From Fimenecus sp051881435 (GTDB lineage: Bacteria > Bacillota > Clostridia > Oscillospirales > Acutalibacteraceae): a DNA stretch of 33,417 nucleotides. The stretch is from NCBI GenBank assembly GCA_051881435.1, contig JBJEPW010000030.1:1-33417 (forward strand), given 5' to 3'. The position numbers were made by a program, and so were the translations under genes. The number at the start of each line of letters is the position of its first letter. Positions within the stretch are counted from its first letter, which is position 1. Below, one piece after another: positions 22,519 to 30,372 of this stretch. The notes under the pieces are model-generated. The model was not told where the DNA came from, ran no database searches, and saw nothing but the letters and a program-made list of their open reading frames with translations.

Positions 22519-25431
22519 TTAATACGATTTATAGTTTGGGCAGGAACGGTAAACTAAGCGGGTTTCAACCTGCATTGTGCTTGAAGATGACACTTTTGTA
22601 TCTGACCACGTTGACCAATCACCGTAAACGGTTTGTGTTGACACGGAACGGGTCTTGTATGTATATACCGTTTTTTCAAGCCACCAATGCCTATATCCGC
22701 AAATGTTTTTGCCGCAGTGACTGCAGTAACGACCTCCGGAGGAATGACACTTGTTACTCTCTCCGTCAATTCTTCTCGCCTCATTTGCTCTACCTCCTGC
22801 GTCACCGTCGATGCCGGTAATCGGGTAAAGAGTTGTTGATGTTGTTCTGTGAGTTACAGCGCCTGTAGCTCCTGACGGGGCGGCTGAATCCACCCACGAG
22901 CCATAACCCTGACCGGATAAATAATAATAACTAATCACATGATAATAGTGATATGTTGTATTTGTAATCTGTACTTCTGTTGATGATGTTGAAGACGGCT
23001 TGGTGTTTGTAGATGTTTTTGCTCCGCTCCAGCTTCCGTACACCTTTTCCTGTCCTATTGTTCTTGAATGGTACTGTGTTTTTTGCTCAACAATCACATC
23101 GCCTGTCGGCTTTGAGGTTGACCAGGCGCTGAAATTGCTCTCCTTTGTACCTGCGCTTACAACAATCGAAACATTGGAGCCTTTATTTACCTTAGTGCCT
23201 GCTGCGGGCGACTGCTGTATTACATTGCCTTTTGCAACGCTGTTGCTGTAACCGTAAGTTACAGACACATTACAACCGCTGAGCTTTGATTTGGCGGCTG
23301 ATTCCGATAAGCCTGTTACATTCTGAAGGGTAATTCTGCCGTCGGTAGTAGTTGCTGTTGTGGTTGTAGTTTTAGTTGTAGCCGCGGTGGTTCGCTCGGT
23401 TGCCTGCTCCTTCTGTGCGTTGGAGTCATTTTTTGCACCTTTTGAAACGGTAATTGTAACGGTTGTGCCGAGTTTTACTTCTGTTTCCGCCTTTATACTT
23501 TGAGAAATTACCGTACCCTGAGCGATATTGTTACTGTAAGCATACTCCACCTTATAGTTAAGACCTGCCGATTTTAACATATTCTGAGCATTAGCCAGCT
23601 TTCTGTTTGTAACATTGGGAACACGGGTAGTTTCATCGGCTTTTGAACCTTTTGAAACAACAACCGTAACAATAGTTTCATTTGTGACGGCTTCACTGCC
23701 CGCAGGCGGAGTTTGGGAAATGACATAATTTTTCGGAACTTTATCGCTGTATTCAGTTTCTACAGCTATGTAAAGCTTTGCGTTATTCAGAATATCCGTT
23801 GCCTCTTCCTGGGTTTTACCCACAACTTCCGGCACAACGGTTGCCTTTTTCTCCGTATCGTCGCTTCCTGTTGAAACGGTTATTGTGATTTCGTCGCCCT
23901 CTCTGAGCTTTGTTCCGGGCTCAAACTGCTGAGCACAAACATACCCTGCCGCAAATTCATCGCTTTTTGCTTCTTGGATATTAACAACAAGCCCTAATCC
24001 TTCAATTTGAGAAACAACGTCTTCTTTTAACATACCCACATAGCTTGTTCCGGGCAAATACACCTCTCTTGCACCCGCCGAAAGCACCAGATAAACATCG
24101 GGGTATTTGTCGGTATCGATTTTAGAGCCGGCATTGGGCGACTGCGACAAAATCATATTTTCGGGAATTGAAGAATCATAAACGGTATCTTCAATTCTTA
24201 TTTTATTTTCTGCCTCTGTTTCGTCGGTTGAATAAATATATCCGTAAGGCTTCAAGGCTTCGGCGGCCTGTTCAACAGACATTTCGATTACATTAGGCAG
24301 CCTTTCGGCGGAAAGTCTTTGCAAAGTGCCTGTTGAAAGCAGTACAATCAGAATTGCCACCGCCGCACCTATTCCGCTTACCATTCCGATAATTGCCTTT
24401 TTGGAAAGCCGACCGTCCCGTTCCCGTTTAATTTCTTCTTTCTTTCTCGGAACAGGTACTAAGCTCACAAGGTCATCGGCAAATTCTTTCGCCGTTTGAT
24501 AGCGGTTTTTCGCATACACATTCAAGCCGTTCATAATAGCGGTTTCAACATTTTCGGGAATTTCTATGCCTAATTCCGACGGCTTTTTTAATATATTTTC
24601 AGGCTCATTGATGTTTTTACGGTCCTGTGCATCAACAGGCACTTCCCCCGTTATCAAACGGTAAAGCGTAGCACTTATTGCATAAACATCTGTCCACGGT
24701 CCCTGATTACCGTGGCTTCTGTACTGTTCCTCGGGAGAGTAGCCCGATTTTACAACTGTGGAAAGACTCTTGGAATGAAGATATGTTGCGTATTTTGAGG
24801 CGCCGAAATCAATAAGCTTAACCTTACCGTCTTTTGTAAGGAAAATATTATCCGGAGCAATATCTCTGTGAATTATTCCCTCCGCATGCACCTTTTCGAG
24901 CTCACGCAAGACCGGAATAATATACGCCACTGCCTGCTGATACGGAATTTTTTTCTCCCGTTTTGCCAAGTTTTTCAGCGTTTCGCCGTCAAGATATTCC
25001 ATAACTATATAGGCGGTTTCGTTTTCCAAAAAGCTATCGTAAATATTTACAATACCGTTTAACGAATTAAACTTTGCAAGACGCTTTGCCTCATCAACAA
25101 AGCTGTTTAATCCTGTTTCAAAAAACTGCGTTTGTTCCCCGCCGAAAACAGATACAACGGTTTGCCCCGGAAATCTTGTGGAAAAATCCTTCGGCAAATA
25201 CTCCTTTATGGCAACCTTTCTTTCCATTTCCAGGTCCCATGCAAGATATGTAACGCCAAATCCGCCTGCGCCGAGAACCTTTCCGATTATATATCTGCCG
25301 GCAAGAATTGTCTCCGGTACCAGATGCAAGGCGTTTTCAGGCGGAGTGCCTTTTTTGAATCCGCAATTGGGACACACCTCCGAATTTGAGGGAAGCTCCT
25401 CCATACACCCCATACAGCGATTAAAATCCAT
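22519..25431 (-). CDS. Membrane Ser/Thr kinase with N-terminal zinc ribbon, five PASTA repeats and W-rich tail
   Basis: A 970-aa PrkC-like kinase. Order: zinc ribbon (C6, C9, C20, C23), kinase domain about 46-325 (glycine loop GAGGFG, K76 in VAIKEYL, HRDIAPDN with D190/N195, DFG at 208-210, GYSPEEQY), span about 346-367, then outside the cell five PASTA repeats (about 378-453, 457-522, 531-595, 602-665, 699-761; a Thr-rich linker lies between the last two) and an unusual tail. The tail (765-970) repeats YGSW/YGDWSTWSD units and holds a Cys/His group C895, C903, C906, H905, C911, H915. PASTA repeats bind muropeptides or beta-lactams. The ATG at 25431 has AAAGGAG 9 nt before it; the upstream ATG at 25455 includes that site in its codons, so the later start is preferred. 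Confidence 0.93.
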   Translation of the reverse strand: MDFNRCMGCMEELPSNSEVCPNCGFKKGTPPENALHLVPETILAGRYIIGKVLGAGGFGVTYLAWDLEMERKVAIKEYLPKDFSTRFPGQTVVSVFGGEQTQFFETGLNSFVDEAKRLAKFNSLNGIVNIYDSFLENETAYIVMEYLDGETLKNLAKREKKIPYQQAVAYIIPVLRELEKVHAEGIIHRDIAPDNIFLTKDGKVKLIDFGASKYATYLHSKSLSTVVKSGYSPEEQYRSHGNQGPWTDVYAISATLYRLITGEVPVDAQDRKNINEPENILKKPSELGIEIPENVETAIMNGLNVYAKNRYQTAKEFADDLVSLVPVPRKKEEIKRERDGRLSKKAIIGMVSGIGAAVAILIVLLSTGTLQRLSAERLPNVIEMSVEQAAEALKPYGYIYSTDETEAENKIRIEDTVYDSSIPENMILSQSPNAGSKIDTDKYPDVYLVLSAGAREVYLPGTSYVGMLKEDVVSQIEGLGLVVNIQEAKSDEFAAGYVCAQQFEPGTKLREGDEITITVSTGSDDTEKKATVVPEVVGKTQEEATDILNNAKLYIAVETEYSDKVPKNYVISQTPPAGSEAVTNETIVTVVVSKGSKADETTRVPNVTNRKLANAQNMLKSAGLNYKVEYAYSNNIAQGTVISQSIKAETEVKLGTTVTITVSKGAKNDSNAQKEQATERTTAATTKTTTTTATTTDGRITLQNVTGLSESAAKSKLSGCNVSVTYGYSNSVAKGNVIQQSPAAGTKVNKGSNVSIVVSAGTKESNFSAWSTSKPTGDVIVEQKTQYHSRTIGQEKVYGSWSGAKTSTNTKPSSTSSTEVQITNTTYHYYHVISYYYLSGQGYGSWVDSAAPSGATGAVTHRTTSTTLYPITGIDGDAGGRANEARRIDGESNKCHSSGGRYCSHCGKNICGYRHWWLEKTVYTYKTRSVSTQTVYGDWSTWSDTKVSSSSTMQVETRLVYRSCPNYKSY

Positions 25432-25444
25432 TTTTATCTCTCCT

Positions 25445-27436
25445 TTAATCTTCAAAGGTTACACCGGTCAAATAATCCAAGTTGTCGTTTGAGTGCGTTT
25501 CATTGATATATATATCAAGAACATTTTTATTCAACGGCATATAGCTCTCATTTTCAATATACATAATTTCCTGTGCAGTATCTGACAAAAGATATGAAAG
25601 CACATACATTGCCGCATATTGGTGGCTTTTATCCGAACTGTCTTCGACGCTCCAGGTTTCGGCAGGAGTAAAATTATACATTCCGTCCGGATAAGGCATC
25701 ATGGTAAACCATTTCACACCGTCTTTTATATATTTGAGATCGGATAATTTACCTACATAAGCCGGAGCCTTTTCACCTGTGAAAACTTTAACCGGGTCAC
25801 TGAATGTTCCTGCTAACCCAGCTCTTTCTTCTGCCATACAATGATTGCTCACAGAAATATCAGCCATATTTTTACCGCTGACAAGTCTTTGAGCAATACT
25901 TTTTAAATCGTACGGAGTTTTCGCCCCTGAAAGCTCGTTTTCCTTATCAAATTTTCTGTTTACATAAAGAACATCACAATCGGCGGAAACAGGTAAGCTG
26001 TACTTATAATTATCCAATTCTTTTCCCAAAGCACAGTTATCCTTTATTATTTCGCGTTTTACCCAACTCAGGTCAGCCGCGTCATATTCGGAATCTGCTA
26101 AATCGGTTCTGTAAACATCGGGCATTTCTCCGTTTTCATAAGCCTCCTGCAAGCGCTCGGCATATTCATATTCTGAAACATACACCTTTTTAATACGGAT
26201 TTCGGATTTCAGTTTTTTTCTGCTTTCGTCCTTTGAAAGTTCTTTTTCAAAAGCATCAAACACGGCGTCATATTTTTGCCTTGTACCTTCTTCATCAAGA
26301 GAATAGGGTATCCATATTTCCACCGTAGTATCTTCTTTTATATATTTATTAAGGTTTACTCCGCTGTTCGCCCCTCTGAAAGCGATACCGAGTCCTACAC
26401 ACAATATCATTATCGCGGCAACAACTGCGAAAGATGTAATCCCTTTTATTCTTCTGATTTTTCTTTCTTCCTCGGGGGTACGGTATATTTTACCGTTAAG
26501 CCCCGCCTTAAACGCTTTTACATTTTGTATGCGCAATCCGCTTTCCAATGCCATAGCGCGCATACACAAGCCGTCAAGATTTTTCGGAATATCTTCGTTT
26601 ATTTTTGACGGTTTTTGAAGATTATCCTTTTCCTGCCTGTCGAGCGACTCATCTGGCATGATACCCGTCAGCATTTGATAAAGCATTGCTCCCACGGCAT
26701 ACATATCGGTATGCGCACCCGGTTTTTCCGTGCTTCGGTACTGTTCGGGAGGCGAATACCCCATTTTTACAACAATATCGGCAAGTGCGTCCTTAACATC
26801 GGAATACTTTGCCGCGCCCAAATCAATAATAACCACCCGATTATCAACGGTAAGCATCACATTATCCGGCGCCATATCGCAATGTGCAAAACCTGCGTCG
26901 TGAATTTCCTGCAAGCCGTCAAGAATACCGTTTGTTATTTCAACGGCGAGATTCAAATCAAGCTTTCCGCCGTTTTGCTTTATGAGTTTTTTCAGTGTAA
27001 TACCGTTGAGATATTCCATTACATAATAAACGGTACCGTTTTCTTCAAAATATTCAAATACTTTTACAATATTATTGCTGTTGAAAAATTTCCCTGTATT
27101 TTTAGCTTCTGTAATAAATTTATTTTTACCGGCTTCAAATTCTTCTTTTTTATAAACTATTATTTCCTTTGTACCCGGTACTCGCGTTGAAATTGCGCTG
27201 GGGAAATACTCCTTTATCGCAAGTATCTGCTTCAATTTTGTATCGAACACCTTATATGTAATTCCGAATCCGCCGGAGCCTAATATTTCGCCCACTAAAT
27301 ATCTTCCGCCGAGAAGTGTTCCCACATTAAGCCCGTAACTGACCCTGTTTTCTTCCTGATACCTTCCGCAATGCGGACATCTTTCACTGTTATTCAACGG
27401 GTTGAAGCAAGATATGCAAAAATCGTGTCCATTCAT
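25445..27436 (-). CDS. Membrane Ser/Thr kinase fused to an extracellular solute-binding-protein domain
   Basis: A 663-aa protein. Zinc ribbon C7, C10, C20, C23; kinase domain about 45-315 with glycine loop GSGGFG, K75 in LAIKEYF, catalytic loop HCDMAPDN (D187, N192) where HRD is usual, IDLG (205-207) where DFG is usual, and GYSPPEQYRS; span about 335-353. The outside part (370-645) has the ABC substrate-binding protein (family 1) pattern: TVEIWIPYS opening strand, YENGEMPDVYRTD, YSLPVSADCDVLYVNRKF, TPYDLKSIAQRL, and YLLSDTAQEIMYIENESYMP near the end. So a sugar- or peptide-binding receptor seems to have been joined to a kinase. The lysine and catalytic aspartates are kept, so it may be active. 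It lies 13 bp before the PASTA kinase start. Confidence 0.9.
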   Translation of the reverse strand: MNGHDFCISCFNPLNNSERCPHCGRYQEENRVSYGLNVGTLLGGRYLVGEILGSGGFGITYKVFDTKLKQILAIKEYFPSAISTRVPGTKEIIVYKKEEFEAGKNKFITEAKNTGKFFNSNNIVKVFEYFEENGTVYYVMEYLNGITLKKLIKQNGGKLDLNLAVEITNGILDGLQEIHDAGFAHCDMAPDNVMLTVDNRVVIIDLGAAKYSDVKDALADIVVKMGYSPPEQYRSTEKPGAHTDMYAVGAMLYQMLTGIMPDESLDRQEKDNLQKPSKINEDIPKNLDGLCMRAMALESGLRIQNVKAFKAGLNGKIYRTPEEERKIRRIKGITSFAVVAAIMILCVGLGIAFRGANSGVNLNKYIKEDTTVEIWIPYSLDEEGTRQKYDAVFDAFEKELSKDESRKKLKSEIRIKKVYVSEYEYAERLQEAYENGEMPDVYRTDLADSEYDAADLSWVKREIIKDNCALGKELDNYKYSLPVSADCDVLYVNRKFDKENELSGAKTPYDLKSIAQRLVSGKNMADISVSNHCMAEERAGLAGTFSDPVKVFTGEKAPAYVGKLSDLKYIKDGVKWFTMMPYPDGMYNFTPAETWSVEDSSDKSHQYAAMYVLSYLLSDTAQEIMYIENESYMPLNKNVLDIYINETHSNDNLDYLTGVTFED

Positions 27437-27459
27437 TTTTCATTCCCCTAAAATCCATT

Positions 27460-27490
27460 ACTGTGACTCTCAAAAGCTGAGAGTCACAGT
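27460..27490. other. Perfect 13-bp hairpin between FHA and kinase genes
   Basis: ACTGTGACTCTCA (27460-27472) pairs exactly with TGAGAGTCACAGT (27478-27490), with a 5-nt loop. It lies in the 125-bp gap between the FHA stop and the kinase start, about 24 bp before the ATG. No T run follows on either strand, so an mRNA-processing or partial attenuation role is more likely than a plain terminator. Confidence 0.85.
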
Positions 27491-27561
27491 GTGCAATGTA
27501 TTATGATACTTTTGTAAGCTCTGTACTGCCGTTATCTGTATTAAGAACAAAAATATCGCCG

Positions 27562-28446
27562 TCAATTCAGCCTGAAAGCATTTTTTTCGTTACCGATTAT
27601 TACAACACGGCCGCATTCAACAGGCGTAGGCATACCCTGTACAAGCTTTCTGCCGTCGTCAAGATATGTACCGTTTGATGAATGGTCGGTTATAATATAC
27701 ATATTGTTTTTATAGTCGTAACCCACCGTACAATGCTTGCGGCTGACCTTTTCCGAGTTTTGCGAAATTACCACATCGCACTGCGACGGATCTCTGCCTA
27801 TTACGATTGGATTTCCGGAATTGTTGAAGAACTCTGCATTTGTCCACATTCCGCAAACACCGACAAGTCCTACATCCGTTGCACCGATTCTGCCGTTTTT
27901 CTTTTGGGCTTTCAAAGCAACAAGCAATGCAATTGATGAACCAAAGCCAACTATCAGAGCAATAACCTGAATATACCAGCCTGCGCCCAAATTGATTACA
28001 TCGTAAACCATTTCACTTTGAGCATAGGCAACTCCAAAAGCAAAAAGCGCTACCGCCAATGCTGTGTAAACGGAAGTAATCAGCGTAATAATCGCCGGTC
28101 CCTTTGAATTGCTTTTCTTTACGCATGCCGTAATTCCGCTGATTGCCGATATTATCCAGAGAATAAGCGGAATTGTATAAATTGCGGTAAATACCGTGAA
28201 TACAACAACTTTTTCTTCATCGTCCATAGTATCCAAAAGCATTTCAATAATGTTGCCGCTCTTTACGCCGAAAAAGTCGGCTACATCGCCCGCCTTGGAC
28301 ATTATTTGGAAAAAGTTTCCCGACACCTCTGAAAATAAGGTTTCAATTTTAAAATAGAGTATGCCTACAACATAAGATATTAAAGCTGCTACGGAAGACA
28401 AGGCGGTAATCAGTCTTGCCGTTTTTACGCGTTTACTATAATCCAT
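27562..28446 (-). CDS. Multi-span membrane protein with C-terminal FHA domain
   Basis: A 294-aa protein with four membrane spans (about 13-33, 81-107, 117-141, 157-178) and a cytoplasmic FHA domain (about 205-294). FHA landmarks are IGRDPSQCDVVI (216-227), VSRKHC (234-239) and HSSNGTYL (255-262), which together bind phosphothreonine. Start: ATG at 28446 with GAGGG 7 nt before it; the TTG 21 nt upstream lacks a site. It lies between the zinc-ribbon FHA gene and the SBP-fused kinase. The stop TGA is immediately followed by a further coding-like stretch in the +1 frame, so the C-terminus may be truncated. It probably recruits phosphorylated partners to the membrane. Confidence 0.85.
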   Translation of the reverse strand: MDYSKRVKTARLITALSSVAALISYVVGILYFKIETLFSEVSGNFFQIMSKAGDVADFFGVKSGNIIEMLLDTMDDEEKVVVFTVFTAIYTIPLILWIISAISGITACVKKSNSKGPAIITLITSVYTALAVALFAFGVAYAQSEMVYDVINLGAGWYIQVIALIVGFGSSIALLVALKAQKKNGRIGATDVGLVGVCGMWTNAEFFNNSGNPIVIGRDPSQCDVVISQNSEKVSRKHCTVGYDYKNNMYIITDHSSNGTYLDDGRKLVQGMPTPVECGRVVIIGNEKNAFRLN

Positions 28447-28482
28447 ATCTAATCCCTCACAAAACAATTCTTATCGTTTTTA

Positions 28483-28986
28483 TTACCATGTGAATTTTTC
28501 ACCGCACAAGGGCACAAACATAAGCTCCGTATCGCCAAGAGCCATAATGTCGTACGCTTTAAGCTCACGAGGTTCAAGCACAACTTCATCATTGAGATAT
28601 GCAAGGGATTTACTGTCGCCGGGAGTTACCATAAACTTACATGCCTTGTCATCGTATACAACCTTGAGCTGAACATCTCTCGAAACGCTGTTATCGGTTA
28701 AATGTACATCGTATTCCGGATTACGTCCTACGGTATTTTTGTTGGGCTTTATTCTGAAATCCGTACCTTTCTGAGTTCCTTTTACGCATACGAGCCAGCC
28801 CACAACAGGTTCCTTGCCTTTGGGTCCTACTCCATGATATATAGTTTCTTGGTCGTCACGGTTTTTATGGCCATTGGGGTCTGTTGCAGGAACGGTAATC
28901 GAATCGTCCTTTAATCCGCACTCCGGACATTTTGCAAATTTTTCCACATCGTAATAATGTCCTCTGTCACATCTTGTTAACTTCAT
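28483..28986 (-). CDS. Zinc-ribbon FHA-domain protein
   Basis: A 167-aa soluble protein. C6, H10, C20 and C23 form an N-terminal zinc ribbon like that of the two kinases in this operon. A linker with DDQETIYHG (44-52) resembles the phospho-acceptor tail of GarA/OdhI-type FHA proteins; T48 is the candidate site. The FHA domain (about 64-160) has VGRNPEYDVHL (86-96) and VSRD (101-104), but the usual SRxH histidine is replaced by Val (DVQL), so phosphothreonine binding may be altered. AAAGGAG precedes the ATG at 28986; earlier in-frame starts lack one and would overlap the phosphatase gene. Probably a kinase substrate and adaptor. Confidence 0.85.
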   Translation of the reverse strand: MKLTRCDRGHYYDVEKFAKCPECGLKDDSITVPATDPNGHKNRDDQETIYHGVGPKGKEPVVGWLVCVKGTQKGTDFRIKPNKNTVGRNPEYDVHLTDNSVSRDVQLKVVYDDKACKFMVTPGDSKSLAYLNDEVVLEPRELKAYDIMALGDTELMFVPLCGEKFTW

Positions 28987-28999
28987 TTTAATTTCTCCT

Positions 29000-29860
29000 T
29001 TATTTTTTATTGTTATATTTAACAAGTATAACCGTAGTATTATCCTGACCTCTCGGCCGATTATCAACCGCAGCATATGTCAGTATTTGGGCAGCCATAG
29101 GTATATTATCGATGAAATCCCTTACTATTCGGGATATCGCCGCTTCGCTGAGACTTTTAAACAAGCCGTCGCTGCACATCAAAATCACATCACCGTCTTG
29201 CAAAATGAACGGTTCGTCGTTACTGTCAATAAGCTCGACGCCGTCCATACCGATATAGCTTATCAGGGCTTCTTTTGTGCTGTCGGCATCGGCAATAGCC
29301 TGGGTTATCTCCCCTGTTTTCACCTTTTCTTTTAACGTTTTATAATAATTATGGTCTTCGTTAAACGCAGTAATCTGACTGCCGCGTATCAGATAAATGC
29401 GGCTGTCGCCAACGCTCGCCCAGTAGAGCTTTTCATCTTCAAAAACCGTTGCAATAAAAGTTGCGCCCGAATCTATCAGATTTCCGCTGTTATCACGCAA
29501 ATCAGCAACCATACTGTCTATTTTATAAATTTCTCTGTGCAAAAACTCCGCAGGCGAACCGATTTCTCCGGTATAGAAATCGCGCATGACCGTCTCGGTA
29601 CAAATTCGGCTTGCCCTTTCTCCTCCGTCCAAACCGCCCATACCGTCTGACAGTACACAGATATTTCTTTCACTTTCGTTCCACAATGTTTCCGACGGAA
29701 CAGCCGCGGAATCCTGCTGATATTTGCGAGTACCGATATGGGTAAAGCTTGCAACTTTGCAGTCGGTTATACGCTCCGTAATTGCAAATTCTTCACGAAG
29801 CGCGTTAAGACGAGCCGTTTCTTTTTTTATTCGTCTTTTCGTTTTCATATTACCGAACAT
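29000..29860 (-). CDS. PP2C-family Ser/Thr phosphatase
   Basis: A 286-aa PPM/PP2C phosphatase with a basic, helical N-terminal extension (1-30) before the catalytic core. Metal-binding motifs: RKYQQDS (D50), LSDGMGG (70-76), SGATFIATVF, WASVGDSRIYL, MCSDGLFK and GQDNTTVILV near the end. It removes phosphate from Ser/Thr, opposing the kinases of the same operon. RKYQQDS replaces the usual RxxNED, with the key Asp kept. It lies 4 bp after an FHA gene and 13 bp before the next; AGGAG overlaps the previous stop. Confidence 0.93.
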   Translation of the reverse strand: MFGNMKTKRRIKKETARLNALREEFAITERITDCKVASFTHIGTRKYQQDSAAVPSETLWNESERNICVLSDGMGGLDGGERASRICTETVMRDFYTGEIGSPAEFLHREIYKIDSMVADLRDNSGNLIDSGATFIATVFEDEKLYWASVGDSRIYLIRGSQITAFNEDHNYYKTLKEKVKTGEITQAIADADSTKEALISYIGMDGVELIDSNDEPFILQDGDVILMCSDGLFKSLSEAAISRIVRDFIDNIPMAAQILTYAAVDNRPRGQDNTTVILVKYNNKK

Positions 29861-29864
29861 ATAT

Positions 29865-30371
29865 CTACTCCTGAAAACTCACCGTTATTGTTGTTACACC
29901 GGCGAAAATTCGGTCTTTATTTTTTAATATCTGTGTATTCTTCAATCTGAATCCGTTTATATAGGTACCGTTTGCGGAATTCAGGTCGGTAATTATATAA
30001 TTTTTCTTCTGCCTTTGAATGTAAAAATGATAACGCGACATTTTCGCATCATCAAAAACCACATCGCAGAAATCAGCTCTGCCGAATAATACCTTTTCTT
30101 TAACGGTATAATCGAAAAATTTTATTCCCGATGAGTCACTGTTTACTTCAAAACGGATAACCTTGCTTTTTTTATGCTTTTCTAATTTGTTATTACCGTT
30201 ATGCAAGATATTTACAAAAATTTTTTCCTTTTTACTCATGCTTTTTTTGATGATAAAAACCATAAGACAAAGAACAAGAATTACAAGAACCGCAATTAAA
30301 AACAAATACCAATATTCGCTGAAAAAAGCGATAAATCCCTGCCTGTCGAAAGCTTCTTTAAATTTCCCCAA
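29865..30371 (-). CDS. Single-span FHA-domain protein (TTG start)
   Basis: A 168-aa protein with one span (about 21-41) followed by a basic stretch and a cytoplasmic FHA domain (about 70-166): FGRADFCDVVF (96-106), MSRYHFYI (111-118) and NSANGTYING (131-140). All phosphothreonine-contact motifs are present. Translation likely starts at TTG, 1 bp after the stop of the phosphatase gene, with AAGGAG 10 nt upstream inside that gene. It should tether phosphorylated partners to the inner face of the membrane. Confidence 0.87.
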   Translation of the reverse strand: MGKFKEAFDRQGFIAFFSEYWYLFLIAVLVILVLCLMVFIIKKSMSKKEKIFVNILHNGNNKLEKHKKSKVIRFEVNSDSSGIKFFDYTVKEKVLFGRADFCDVVFDDAKMSRYHFYIQRQKKNYIITDLNSANGTYINGFRLKNTQILKNKDRIFAGVTTITVSFQE

Positions 30372-30372
30372 T

